Below are positions 19,706 through 28,623 of a stretch of DNA of 64,000 nucleotides, one piece after another (the stretch's first letter is position 1; each line of letters opens with the position of its first letter). This DNA comes from Candidatus Aenigmatarchaeota archaeon. Its GTDB lineage: Archaea > Aenigmatarchaeota > Aenigmatarchaeia > CG10238-14 > SCSR01. The position numbers and the translations under genes are program-made. The notes under the pieces were generated by a model. The model saw only the letters and a program-made list of their open reading frames with translations. It was not told the DNA's origin and did no database searches. The DNA lies in NCBI GenBank assembly GCA_016187385.1, contig JACPJU010000001.1, positions 649,144-713,143 of the forward strand. The letters run 5' to 3'.

Positions 19706-20515
19706 TTTCTCGAAGATTTGTTTCATCTTCAGGCTGTCCATTTCTAGAATCGGAGATTCTGATATTATTGTGATGTCTACCTTCCTTTTCAGGATTTCCC
19801 TGGCCAAAGGCTCGAATGGTGGACTGCTGTCAATAGGTACATGAACGTCAACAAATTCTCCTTTCTTGTTTTTGTCCACGCCTTCAAAATGGGAATTGAT
19901 ATGGTCTAATTTCAAGGCAGCAATTTTATCGAAGACCTCTCCATAGCTTATCTTTCCATTCCCTCTGACGAATATATGCGCCCAGTCTATGTATGGAACC
20001 AACTGCTTGCTCTTGACATCTCTGCACAATTCAACTATTTCATCCAAAGTTCCGAACTGGGTCTTTCTTCCTGTAGTCTCGATTCCTATCTTTGTTTTTG
20101 TCACACCTTTCGATTTCAGTTTGTCGAGAATGTCCATGGTGTTTTCTTTCAGTTTCTCATAAGCCTGTTCCGGTGTCAGTCCTGTGTAGTAAGCGGCATG
20201 AACGGCCACAGCGTCAGCACCAGCTACCTCGCCGATAAAAACACTCTTGATAATCCTTTCTTTTGACGCTTCGATTACTTTCTTGTCCTTCGAGCATAGG
20301 TTGATGAAATAAGGCGCGTGTATCGATAGCCTTATGTTCGATTCTTTTGCTACCTTCTTGACCTCTTCAGCGGATTTCTCGTTGAGATAAATAAAGCGGA
20401 CAAATTCTATCTCCATCGCGTTTAGTCCTATTTCGCTGACATATTTGACGCCGTCGGCAGTAGAAGAACCTTTGGATGATGTCGGCAAACCAGCAGGCCC
20501 CAAATATATTGTCAT
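19682..20515 (-). CDS. endonuclease IV-like (AP endonuclease family 2, TIM barrel)
   Basis: IHAPYFINLCSKDK, VAVHAAYYTG, IGIETTGRKTQFGTLDEI, DWAHIFVRG; start MTIYLGPAGLP. Confidence 0.87.
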   Translation of the reverse strand: MTIYLGPAGLPTSSKGSSTADGVKYVSEIGLNAMEIEFVRFIYLNEKSAEEVKKVAKESNIRLSIHAPYFINLCSKDKKVIEASKERIIKSVFIGEVAGADAVAVHAAYYTGLTPEQAYEKLKENTMDILDKLKSKGVTKTKIGIETTGRKTQFGTLDEIVELCRDVKSKQLVPYIDWAHIFVRGNGKISYGEVFDKIAALKLDHINSHFEGVDKNKKGEFVDVHVPIDSSPPFEPLAREILKRKVDITIISESPILEMDSLKMKQIFEKLGYRFHG

Positions 20516-20546
20516 TGAATTTATATTTGGAAAACAAACTTTATTT

Positions 20547-20888
20547 ATGGAAATCATCAAGAAAGCCAAGATATCAGTCAACGGCAAGTCGGAAGAAGTG
20601 GAAGCTTTTATTGATACAGGAGCTGACAGGACTATGATAGATGAAGAAGTTTTGTTAAGATTAGGTGCTCCAAATTTTGGTAGAACAGTACTAGTAACAG
20701 TTGGTGAGTTGAAAGAAAAGAAGCTCATGTATGCTGCCATGGTAGAAATAGATGGTGTCGATTTTGGCCTGACAGTAATTGGAGGCAAGAAAAATCTTAT
20801 AGGACATGATTTTCTTCAACTGGGCAAAGCCATTATTAATGAAGAAACAGGAGAAGTAAAGTTTATGAAGAATTGGATAGAAATGTAA
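20547..20888 (+). CDS. retropepsin-like aspartyl protease, single domain
   Basis: FIDTGADRTMI (DTGA) and NLIGHDFLQLGKA; paralogous to 50398..50739. Confidence 0.8.
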   Translation: MEIIKKAKISVNGKSEEVEAFIDTGADRTMIDEEVLLRLGAPNFGRTVLVTVGELKEKKLMYAAMVEIDGVDFGLTVIGGKKNLIGHDFLQLGKAIINEETGEVKFMKNWIEM

Positions 20889-20931
20889 CTAAATTTTTAC
20901 GTATCATCAATGAGCAGCTTTGCAAAAGTCT

Positions 20932-20947
20932 TGTAACACGTGTTACA
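20932..20947. repeat. 16-bp palindrome TGTAACACGTGTTACA
   Basis: Identical to sites at 36769 and 51452. Confidence 0.85.
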
Positions 20948-21140
20948 TTAGATGCAGACAACAATATCTTGTTTAGGTGCAAACTTTCATTGGGCATTAG
21001 TTTTATATTTTCTAATACACTTCATCTAATACATAAAGGCACATTAAATGGCTCACGTAGTTTCTTCCAAGCCCGAAGAAATCCAGCGCATAGAAGACAT
21101 GTTGTATATGGAATATTAAAAGAAAAATTAATACGTTGAG

Positions 21141-21235
21141 CAGAAATCTGCGGACTTCAGTCCGCCAGATGAATGCCGTCGAAAGGCAGCATAATAGAAA
21201 GGAAACCGCGGTACTTTAGCCCGTGGAGGATGTCA
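21141..21235 (+). mobile_element. IS200/IS605-type right-end / omega-RNA-like remnant without tnpB
   Basis: Hairpins GCGGACT-TC-AGTCCGC, TGCC-GTCGAAA-GGCA and CCGCGG-TACTTTAG-CCCGTGG followed by GAGGATGTCA. Confidence 0.5.
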
Positions 21236-21271
21236 TTTATATAATTAAAATCGTATAGTTAATTAGGTTAC

Positions 21272-21505
21272 ATGGAGTGGAAAGAATCATCTATTTATAT
21301 TCTATGGATTTTAGTTCTTTTCCTTAATTTTTTCTTTATTGGTTGGATTGTAACACTTATACTAACAATAATTTCAATATTCTTAGCGAATAGACTAGAA
21401 GACGAAAAGAAGGGGAAAATACTTTCAATAAGTGCCATCATTATTTTCTTCGTGGGACTTTTGCTGGTTTCAAGTTTTTCATATCTAATAAAACCATTAT
21501 ATTGA
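21272..21505 (+). CDS. small membrane protein
   Basis: Hydrophobic 77-aa ORF. Confidence 0.55.
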   Translation: MEWKESSIYILWILVLFLNFFFIGWIVTLILTIISIFLANRLEDEKKGKILSISAIIIFFVGLLLVSSFSYLIKPLY

Positions 21506-22350
21506 ACAATATGAAAAACAGATTTTTTCTTTCGAAATGGATGATAGGAGTTTCCATTTTAGCTTTTGCTTTGTATTTAATATATCTGTTATACCCTCTG
21601 TTTCCTATATCGAGCAATAAAACCATCTCTTATTTAATTTTTGGTGTTTTGATTATCTCAGTTGTAATGACAGTTTTAATTATAGGTAAATACACCAAAC
21701 AACCAATTCTTGAAAAACGGAAACAGTCCCTCTACATACCCGAGTGGCGAGTTAAATGGGAATATTTGCCGTTTATTTTGTTCATGATTCTGGGTAGTCT
21801 GGTTCTTGTGTATATGGGAATTAACATTAATTCCACTTTTGTCATTTTGGCTGGAGTATTATTTATTTTCATTTCTATAAGTGCATATCTTTTAATCCGA
21901 AAAATCACAACAAGAATATCTGAATATGAAATAAGGGGAAATAATATTTTCTTTCCAAAATGGGCTTTTTACGCTATACTTACGATTAGTATTATATTAT
22001 TTCCTATTATGGGTTGGATAGGATGGGGTTTCTATAAAATCTCAGGATACTTGTCCACTGATGTTATTTTTATGTTTATTGTGGAATTTGTTATTCTACT
22101 ACTTCCTGTTTTGACGTATCTGTCTACTAAAATAGCTGTATTTGAAATTAAGAAAAATGAAGTATTCCTGAGCCAATCCCTATATATGTCACTGTCATTT
22201 TTGGCTACAGCAATTTTCATGACCAGCCTCTACTTTCTTTTAGTAAAGAATGACTACTATTTAGGTTTTATGATACTCTTCATTGGACTTTCAGTTCTCG
22301 TACTGTCATATATTTTCAGATATAAAGAACATTTATTTACATTAAAATAG
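21502..22350 (+). CDS. multi-pass membrane protein
   Basis: Several predicted TM helices; overlaps previous gene by 4 nt. Confidence 0.65.
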   Translation: MNNMKNRFFLSKWMIGVSILAFALYLIYLLYPLFPISSNKTISYLIFGVLIISVVMTVLIIGKYTKQPILEKRKQSLYIPEWRVKWEYLPFILFMILGSLVLVYMGININSTFVILAGVLFIFISISAYLLIRKITTRISEYEIRGNNIFFPKWAFYAILTISIILFPIMGWIGWGFYKISGYLSTDVIFMFIVEFVILLLPVLTYLSTKIAVFEIKKNEVFLSQSLYMSLSFLATAIFMTSLYFLLVKNDYYLGFMILFIGLSVLVLSYIFRYKEHLFTLK

Positions 22351-22360
22351 TACAACGAAG

Positions 22361-24076
22361 TTACTGCTTTAACATTTTGAGGAATCTCTTCAGATTTCTT
22401 GTATTCACAACATCCCTAGCTTCAGCCCATCCTCTTCTTGCTTGAGCTATGCCGAATTCTAGAAAACGAATCTGGTTTCTGTTATGAGCGTCGGAATTTA
22501 TAATTAATTTGGATCCAGCATTCACAGCCAGTCTGATATGGTCGTCTTTCAAATCCATCCTCTCAGAAGCATTAATCTCAAGAATTGTATCAGTATCCTT
22601 CGCGGCCTGTATTATCTTTTCTATATCAACTTCATACGGTTCTCTTTGCTGCAGTATGCGACCTGTAGGATGAAACAATATATCAATATGTTCATTCTCA
22701 ATGGCTTTTATTATTCTGTTGGTTTGTTCTGATCGCGGCAAGTTAAAATTGGAATGGACAGACACACCGACAACATCTAACTCAGATAATGCCTTGTTTG
22801 AAATATCCAAACTACCATTCTTCAGGATGTTTACTTCAGCGCCCGATAAAATCGTTATGCCACGAATCTCTTTATTGATTTTTTCTATTTCTTTTTTCTG
22901 CTGTTGTAATTTCCTTTCATCTAATCCTCCCGCAAAACCCAAGTTTTTTGTATGGTCTGTGATAGCGATGTATTCCAATCCCAGTTTCTTCGCTTCCTCG
23001 GCCATTTCTTTTATTGAATCGGTGCCGTCGGTCCATTTTGTATGTATCTGCAAATTGCCTTTCAAATCATTGTAACCAATCAGTTTCGGCAATTTATTTT
23101 TCATCGCTGCTTGTATTTCTCCTGTATTTTCCCTCAATTCAGGCGGTATCCATTTCATCCCAAGTTTTTCATAAACTTCTTCTTCTCTTCTGCCCACCAT
23201 TTGTTTGTTATGCTTGTCGAAGATGCCGTATTCGTTCAACTTCCACCCCTTTTCAATAGCGATCTTTCTAAGGGCGATGTTATGGTCTTTGTTTCCTGTG
23301 AAGTATTGCAATGCAGCACCGTAACTTTTCTCTGGTATCACGCGAAGGTCGGCATCCAACCCATTCTTTAATTTGACCATGGATTTTGTCGGTCCTTTTC
23401 CATAGATATGCATGACATCGGGCATTGCTGTAAAGAAGTCCATCACCTTCTGAGGCTTGTCGGAAACAACAAGAATGTCGGCATCTCCAATAGTCTCTTT
23501 CATTCTTCTTGTGCTGCCGCTTATGTCAACCTTTTTCACTTCAGGCAGCTTCCGAAGTTTTTCCTCTATCTCTTTCAATTGTGGAAGTACATGACCAAGA
23601 ACGAATCTACCTTTGTTTTTCTTCAGGAATTCAATTCCGCTGAGAATATCTTCTTCGCTTTTCTTGCCAAAGTTGGGAAGCTTGCTTATCTTACCTTGTT
23701 TAGCGATTTTTTCCAATTGTTCAACAGTTTTTATTTTCAATTTCTTGTAGAGCGTCTTGACGGTCTTTGGTCCGACACCTTCTATCGCTGTCAATCCTTC
23801 AATGTCAACAGGAATTTTTTTCTTCAGCGTCTCATAGTATTCTAACTTCCCAGTTAGAATCATCTCTTCGATTTTTTCCGCTATGTGTTCACCCACTCCT
23901 GAGATTTCCATCAATGCCTTGATGCCGCCTTTTTTGTAAATGTTGGAAACATCTTCTGTCAATGCTTCCACAGAACGTGCGGCTTTCTCATATGCACGGG
24001 GCTTGAATGGTTCTTCTTCCATCTCGAGATAAAGTGATATGTTGTATAGAATCTTGGCGATTTCGAAGTTCTTCAT
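22361..24076 (-). CDS. polX: DNA polymerase/3'-5' exonuclease PolX
   Basis: Family X polymerase and C-terminal PHP domain (LQIHTKWTDGTDSIKEMAEEAKKLGLEYIAITDHT). Confidence 0.93.
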   Translation of the reverse strand: MKNFEIAKILYNISLYLEMEEEPFKPRAYEKAARSVEALTEDVSNIYKKGGIKALMEISGVGEHIAEKIEEMILTGKLEYYETLKKKIPVDIEGLTAIEGVGPKTVKTLYKKLKIKTVEQLEKIAKQGKISKLPNFGKKSEEDILSGIEFLKKNKGRFVLGHVLPQLKEIEEKLRKLPEVKKVDISGSTRRMKETIGDADILVVSDKPQKVMDFFTAMPDVMHIYGKGPTKSMVKLKNGLDADLRVIPEKSYGAALQYFTGNKDHNIALRKIAIEKGWKLNEYGIFDKHNKQMVGRREEEVYEKLGMKWIPPELRENTGEIQAAMKNKLPKLIGYNDLKGNLQIHTKWTDGTDSIKEMAEEAKKLGLEYIAITDHTKNLGFAGGLDERKLQQQKKEIEKINKEIRGITILSGAEVNILKNGSLDISNKALSELDVVGVSVHSNFNLPRSEQTNRIIKAIENEHIDILFHPTGRILQQREPYEVDIEKIIQAAKDTDTILEINASERMDLKDDHIRLAVNAGSKLIINSDAHNRNQIRFLEFGIAQARRGWAEARDVVNTRNLKRFLKMLKQ

Positions 24077-24099
24077 AAATATAATATTCTCAATCAAAA

Positions 24100-24969
24100 T
24101 TAACTAGTATTTTTCAATTTGTCTATAGTCTTCTTGATGCCTTTCAACCCATTTCCGATAAAGACTAGCTTAGTATTTTGAACACCACTTTTTTCAAAAT
24201 CCCATCTACCTGCGACATAATTGAACAAATAATTACCATCATCGAATCTTACAAAGCCTTTCGCACGATAAACCCCTTTCGGTAATTTAGAAACCATCTT
24301 TTCAAACTTTTCCCTAGACAATTTTTTATCAGATTCGAAAACAAAATATTCCACATCCAACTTATGTTCATGTTTTTTGTGTACTTCTCTCCTTTCAACA
24401 TCAATGCCAAACAAAAGACTCATATCAACATCGCATTTCACAGTCTTGATAACTGCAGCATTTTTATTGATCTTCTTTACAAAGTTTTCTATTTCCTTTG
24501 CTTGTTTCATGTCAATTAAATCGATCTTGTTCAAAAGAATTACATCGGCCATCTCAATCTGGATTCTTCCCGTATGCCCCAAACTGGGAAATCTGACCAT
24601 AGCGTCAGCGTCAACAACTGTAATGATAGAATCCAATTTTACTTGAGTCAAGTTTTTCAAATCAATAACAATGGCGTCAGGCTCGGCAACACCTGTTGTT
24701 TCCACAATAATCAGTTCAGGTTTAATCTTCTTCAAGATTTCTTTCACTGCGGCTTCGAATTCACCTGTCAACGAACAGCACACGCATCCGCCAGCGAGTT
24801 CTGTCATATTTACGTTTTTTCCTTTGATAACTTTCGAGTCTATCGCAATCTCGCCGAACTCATTCATGAGGATGGCTATCTTCTTGTTCGCTGATTCGGC
24901 TATCTTTTTAAGTAAAGTTGTTTTCCCAGTGCCTAGATATCCTGTAATGATTGAAATCGGTGTTTTCAT
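24100..24969 (-). CDS. CobW/COG0523 family metallochaperone GTPase
   Basis: GYLGTGKTTLLKK, AGGCVCCSLTGEFE, IVETTGVAEP, LLNKIDLID. Confidence 0.9.
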   Translation of the reverse strand: MKTPISIITGYLGTGKTTLLKKIAESANKKIAILMNEFGEIAIDSKVIKGKNVNMTELAGGCVCCSLTGEFEAAVKEILKKIKPELIIVETTGVAEPDAIVIDLKNLTQVKLDSIITVVDADAMVRFPSLGHTGRIQIEMADVILLNKIDLIDMKQAKEIENFVKKINKNAAVIKTVKCDVDMSLLFGIDVERREVHKKHEHKLDVEYFVFESDKKLSREKFEKMVSKLPKGVYRAKGFVRFDDGNYLFNYVAGRWDFEKSGVQNTKLVFIGNGLKGIKKTIDKLKNTS

Positions 24970-25072
24970 GTAGATTAATTGACAAAAAGAGTTAATAATA
25001 TCAAAAAGTTAATTCGGTATACACCTAACATAATCGACAGTCTTATTAACCTGGTTTTCTCTATTTTCAGAT

Positions 25073-25606
25073 ATGGAAGAGCCGGTTACGATTGTGGATA
25101 GGGAAGTATTGAAAGTCTTGTCAGCAGATACTAGGATGGACATCTTGAAGGAATTGTCACAAGGCGACAGGACACCATCTGATTTGGGCAAACGGTTGAA
25201 AAAGAGTGATGCTACTGTTGTAGAGCATTTAGAAGTTTTGATAAAAGCAGGCCTTGTAAAGAAGATTGAGCAGCCTGGAAAGAAATGGATTTTCTACACT
25301 CTGACAGAGAGGGGCGAAGGGATTGTTTCCAGCAAATCAAGAAGATTGGTTATTATATTGGGCACTTCTTTGTTATCAGGCGCGATTGGTTTAGGTGCAT
25401 TTGGAAAATATGCTTTGGATCAGAGCATGTTCTATGGTGCGCAATCTATGACAGCCGCTGAAAAAATCGCGTTTCCCGCAACCCAAGTTACAGGTATAGT
25501 GACGGCACAAGCTCCATGGTTGTTTTATGCATCAATAATCTTCACGATAATAGCAGTTGCCGGAATAAGCTTTTACTTTTATCAGAAATCAAGGTCGGTT
25601 GTATGA
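25073..25606 (+). CDS. winged-helix (ArsR-like) transcriptional regulator with C-terminal TM segments
   Basis: VLKVLSADTRMDILKELSQGDRTPSDLGKRLKKSDATVVEHLEVLIKAGLV. Confidence 0.82.
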   Translation: MEEPVTIVDREVLKVLSADTRMDILKELSQGDRTPSDLGKRLKKSDATVVEHLEVLIKAGLVKKIEQPGKKWIFYTLTERGEGIVSSKSRRLVIILGTSLLSGAIGLGAFGKYALDQSMFYGAQSMTAAEKIAFPATQVTGIVTAQAPWLFYASIIFTIIAVAGISFYFYQKSRSVV

Positions 25607-26856
25607 AGTTCAAGATAATGACCGCATTAATTGCATTGTTTCTGCTTGTTAATTTCTCTGTTAGCGCAATTGCTACCATGCCATTGCCACCACGTTACAC
25701 ATCTACAGGCGATTATTATCAGGTTGTGTTTGACGGAGAGTCAGAAGCAAGTGTTCTAGCCAAGTTTGTGAGGATGAATACAGGCAATGGAACTGTAGAC
25801 GAAATAGTTTTCGAGATTCCTGGGAACGTAATTATGAAATACATGTTTCAGGAAATCCACAACAAGACCTGCAATGATTTCGGATGTTACACAGATTGGA
25901 TGGGTACTTATGCTCCTTTGTCTTACTCGTCTGAAGAATTATCCAAATCTGTAAAGTACACAGTAAAGTTAAACAAGGTAATTGAACCAGGAGAAACCGG
26001 AACTATCATACTCTATTACAAAGCAATGGGTTATGTCGATAGCGTCATCAATTATAATTTCGACTTTGAAACAGCCAAGTCGCCAACCGACATAGAATAT
26101 ACCCGAGTAGCGATAAGCGTTGATTCAGATTTGTATCTTCGAGGCGGGTCTACATCAGTTGACTACAAGAGCAATTTCGGTGGCTTTGAAGCTGCTGCTA
26201 AGATGTCATCCAGCGGTATGGTTACAGGGGAATATGCTTCACAGATTAGAGGTTATTCACAAAATATACAGTATGCATCAGGGTACGTGAAAGAGAAAAG
26301 AAATCTGGATCCATGGGAGAGTTTTCATGTCAAGGGCGTGTACAATTATTCGGAACTAAGTTTCCTGACTTATCTGACAGAAATTTCTGTTGGATTAATT
26401 CTATTGGTTGCGGCAAGGATATTTTTGTGGGACAAGATAAAAAATGCTTTTGCTGAAACTGGATTCTTCGCAAAAAGGAAGGAAGCCGAGTCCTACGGAA
26501 GAAGAAGGGAAGGTAGATTCTCAAGAATCGCTATCGCGGGATTTGTTTCTGCTGTCGCATTGCTAGTGGTTTGGTGGCTGTTCTTTTCCTTCCTTCTGAA
26601 TTTTGTCAGCTATTTTGACTGGAGACTTCAATCCTTTTCGATACTGTTCATGCTTATGGGTGTTGTGCTGTCGATAGTAGTGTTTGTTCTCCCGTCAATT
26701 TTAATTGGAAAAAGGTACGGTACTACTGATGGCGTGTTGACAATGGTTGCAAGCATTGTTTGGGTGATTTTGATACTGTCAGCGATATTCTTGCTTTTTG
26801 GCTACAGGGAGCCTGTTTACATTCTTGGGGCTGCCGCTACTGAGATTGTGAAATAA
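25604..26856 (+). CDS. secreted/membrane hypothetical protein
   Basis: Signal peptide MKFKIMTALIALFLLVNFSVSA and C-terminal TM helices. Confidence 0.65.
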
Positions 26857-26875
26857 TATATGTGAGGGAATCGAA

Positions 26876-27517
26876 ATGTTAAATATGCATGCGCGAAAAG
26901 GAATTTCCGCCATAGCAGGTTTGTTGATTGTATTCGGTATTGTAATTTCTACATATGTTGTTGCGTCACAATTGTATCAACCAAATGATATTACAAATCC
27001 ACCCAGGGACGTTGAGATTTCTATCCCGTCTTCCTTTTCGCTGAATGAAGGACAAACTGTAACGATTAAAGGTTACAATAATTTGGAAATCACATTAAGC
27101 CAAATAACACTGAATGAACTCGCTCCAAAATCTCTAAAAGTTGTATTTTCTCAGGAAGGCGGATGCGGACCTAATGCTGATCCTCGATGTTTAGGACCAC
27201 CTGGATATTCTAAACAATTCTTACTTCAGGAGGGAAAAAAGGCTGTTATCGAAGATTTTGGAATTGAGCTAACGGCGGTAAAAATTGGAAACAGTTATGC
27301 TGATTTTGAAATAACTGTGTACAAAGCGAAGCTAAGGACATGTCCAGATAAATGGGTAGAAAATAGGATGCCCAGAACCATTGATGAAAACTCAACTACC
27401 GAAGACCTAACACCAGATCAATACTTTATAGTGGACGGCAAGAGAAGAGAGCTGTCTGAATTTGATGTCGACTGGATAAAGGAAAATTGCAACATAACTC
27501 CTGATATAGTTTATTAA
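26876..27517 (+). CDS. hypothetical membrane-anchored protein
   Basis: N-terminal GISAIAGLLIVFGIVISTYVVAS TM segment. Confidence 0.55.
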   Translation: MLNMHARKGISAIAGLLIVFGIVISTYVVASQLYQPNDITNPPRDVEISIPSSFSLNEGQTVTIKGYNNLEITLSQITLNELAPKSLKVVFSQEGGCGPNADPRCLGPPGYSKQFLLQEGKKAVIEDFGIELTAVKIGNSYADFEITVYKAKLRTCPDKWVENRMPRTIDENSTTEDLTPDQYFIVDGKRRELSEFDVDWIKENCNITPDIVY

Positions 27518-27567
27518 TCCAAGCGTAAGAAAGTCTTTAAAATTGTGCATTTGCTTTTAGTTCAGAT

Positions 27568-27921
27568 TCATTTTGAATTATTGTACAAGTGAGTCAACTT
27601 TCCAATTATATCCAAGTCACTTGCAATCTCTGCTGGGTCCACCATAATATGGATATTATAATAATCTGATTGCCGTGCTACACCTATACCGATATGAACA
27701 TTAACACTTTTTTCATATGGTATTAAGAAAAGATGTCTCCCCTTCCAGATAGCAGGTAAATTTATCTCTAAAACATCTGTAGTCAATCCATCGTTTGGCT
27801 GCAGTGAAGTTCCAGAATATTTATATGTACCGCCGTATGTTTCAGCTAATTTCCCAGCATTGTGATGTTGTGTTTCGCTGGGTGGATTGTTGCATCTTAT
27901 TGTTTCCACATATGTAGACAT
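27568..27921 (-). CDS. hypothetical protein
   Basis: 117-aa ORF. Confidence 0.45.
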   Translation of the reverse strand: MSTYVETIRCNNPPSETQHHNAGKLAETYGGTYKYSGTSLQPNDGLTTDVLEINLPAIWKGRHLFLIPYEKSVNVHIGIGVARQSDYYNIHIMVDPAEIASDLDIIGKLTHLYNNSK

Positions 27922-27966
27922 GATTATGATTTAGAACAAAACGATTAATACTTTTCTGTTGTCCTG

Positions 27967-28572
27967 TCAATTTAGATTTTTGATCCTGTCCAAAATCTCG
28001 TCTTTTTTCCTTCTGCTTGTATGGCTCTTGCCAAATCTTACCAAAATAGGATTTATTCTCTTCCAGTATCGTCTAGGGAAAAGTTTCTTCAAGTCGTCTT
28101 CAATTTCCTTAGGCTTGTTGCTTCCAGTCCATCCAAGTTTCTTTGAGATGTAAGCCACATGAGTGTCAATACCTATAGTATCCTTTCCCATTTCAGACAG
28201 AAAAACATTCGCAGTCTTTCTTCCAACACCTGGCAATTCTATCAGTTTATCGAAATCATGTGGAGGTTTACTGTCATGGTATTTCACCAGAGATTTAGCG
28301 CAATTGACAATATTCCTGCTTTTGTTTTTGTAAAAGTTTATCGGTTTTATTATCATTTGGACGTCTTTTAAATTTGCATTAGCCAGGCCTTTCACTGTCT
28401 TGTATTTCTTGAATAGTTTATCAGCAACAGGTATTGTCACCTCGTCTCTTGTTCTTGCGGACATTATTGTTGTTATCAAAGTTTTCCATGGTTCATTCCA
28501 TTCTTCTGCGGCAAGTCTCATGGACGATCCTAATTTTTCCAGTTCTTTTAATTGCCTTATCAAATTGTTCAT
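27967..28572 (-). CDS. nth: endonuclease III-like DNA glycosylase
   Basis: LPGVGRKTANVFLSEMGKDTIGIDTHVAYISKKLGW (HhH-GPD); no C-terminal Fe-S cysteines. Confidence 0.9.
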   Translation of the reverse strand: MNNLIRQLKELEKLGSSMRLAAEEWNEPWKTLITTIMSARTRDEVTIPVADKLFKKYKTVKGLANANLKDVQMIIKPINFYKNKSRNIVNCAKSLVKYHDSKPPHDFDKLIELPGVGRKTANVFLSEMGKDTIGIDTHVAYISKKLGWTGSNKPKEIEDDLKKLFPRRYWKRINPILVRFGKSHTSRRKKDEILDRIKNLN

Positions 28573-28623
28573 ATGTCACCATTGAATATAACTATTTTAT
28601 TTTTAAAACATCAAAAAGAAGTA

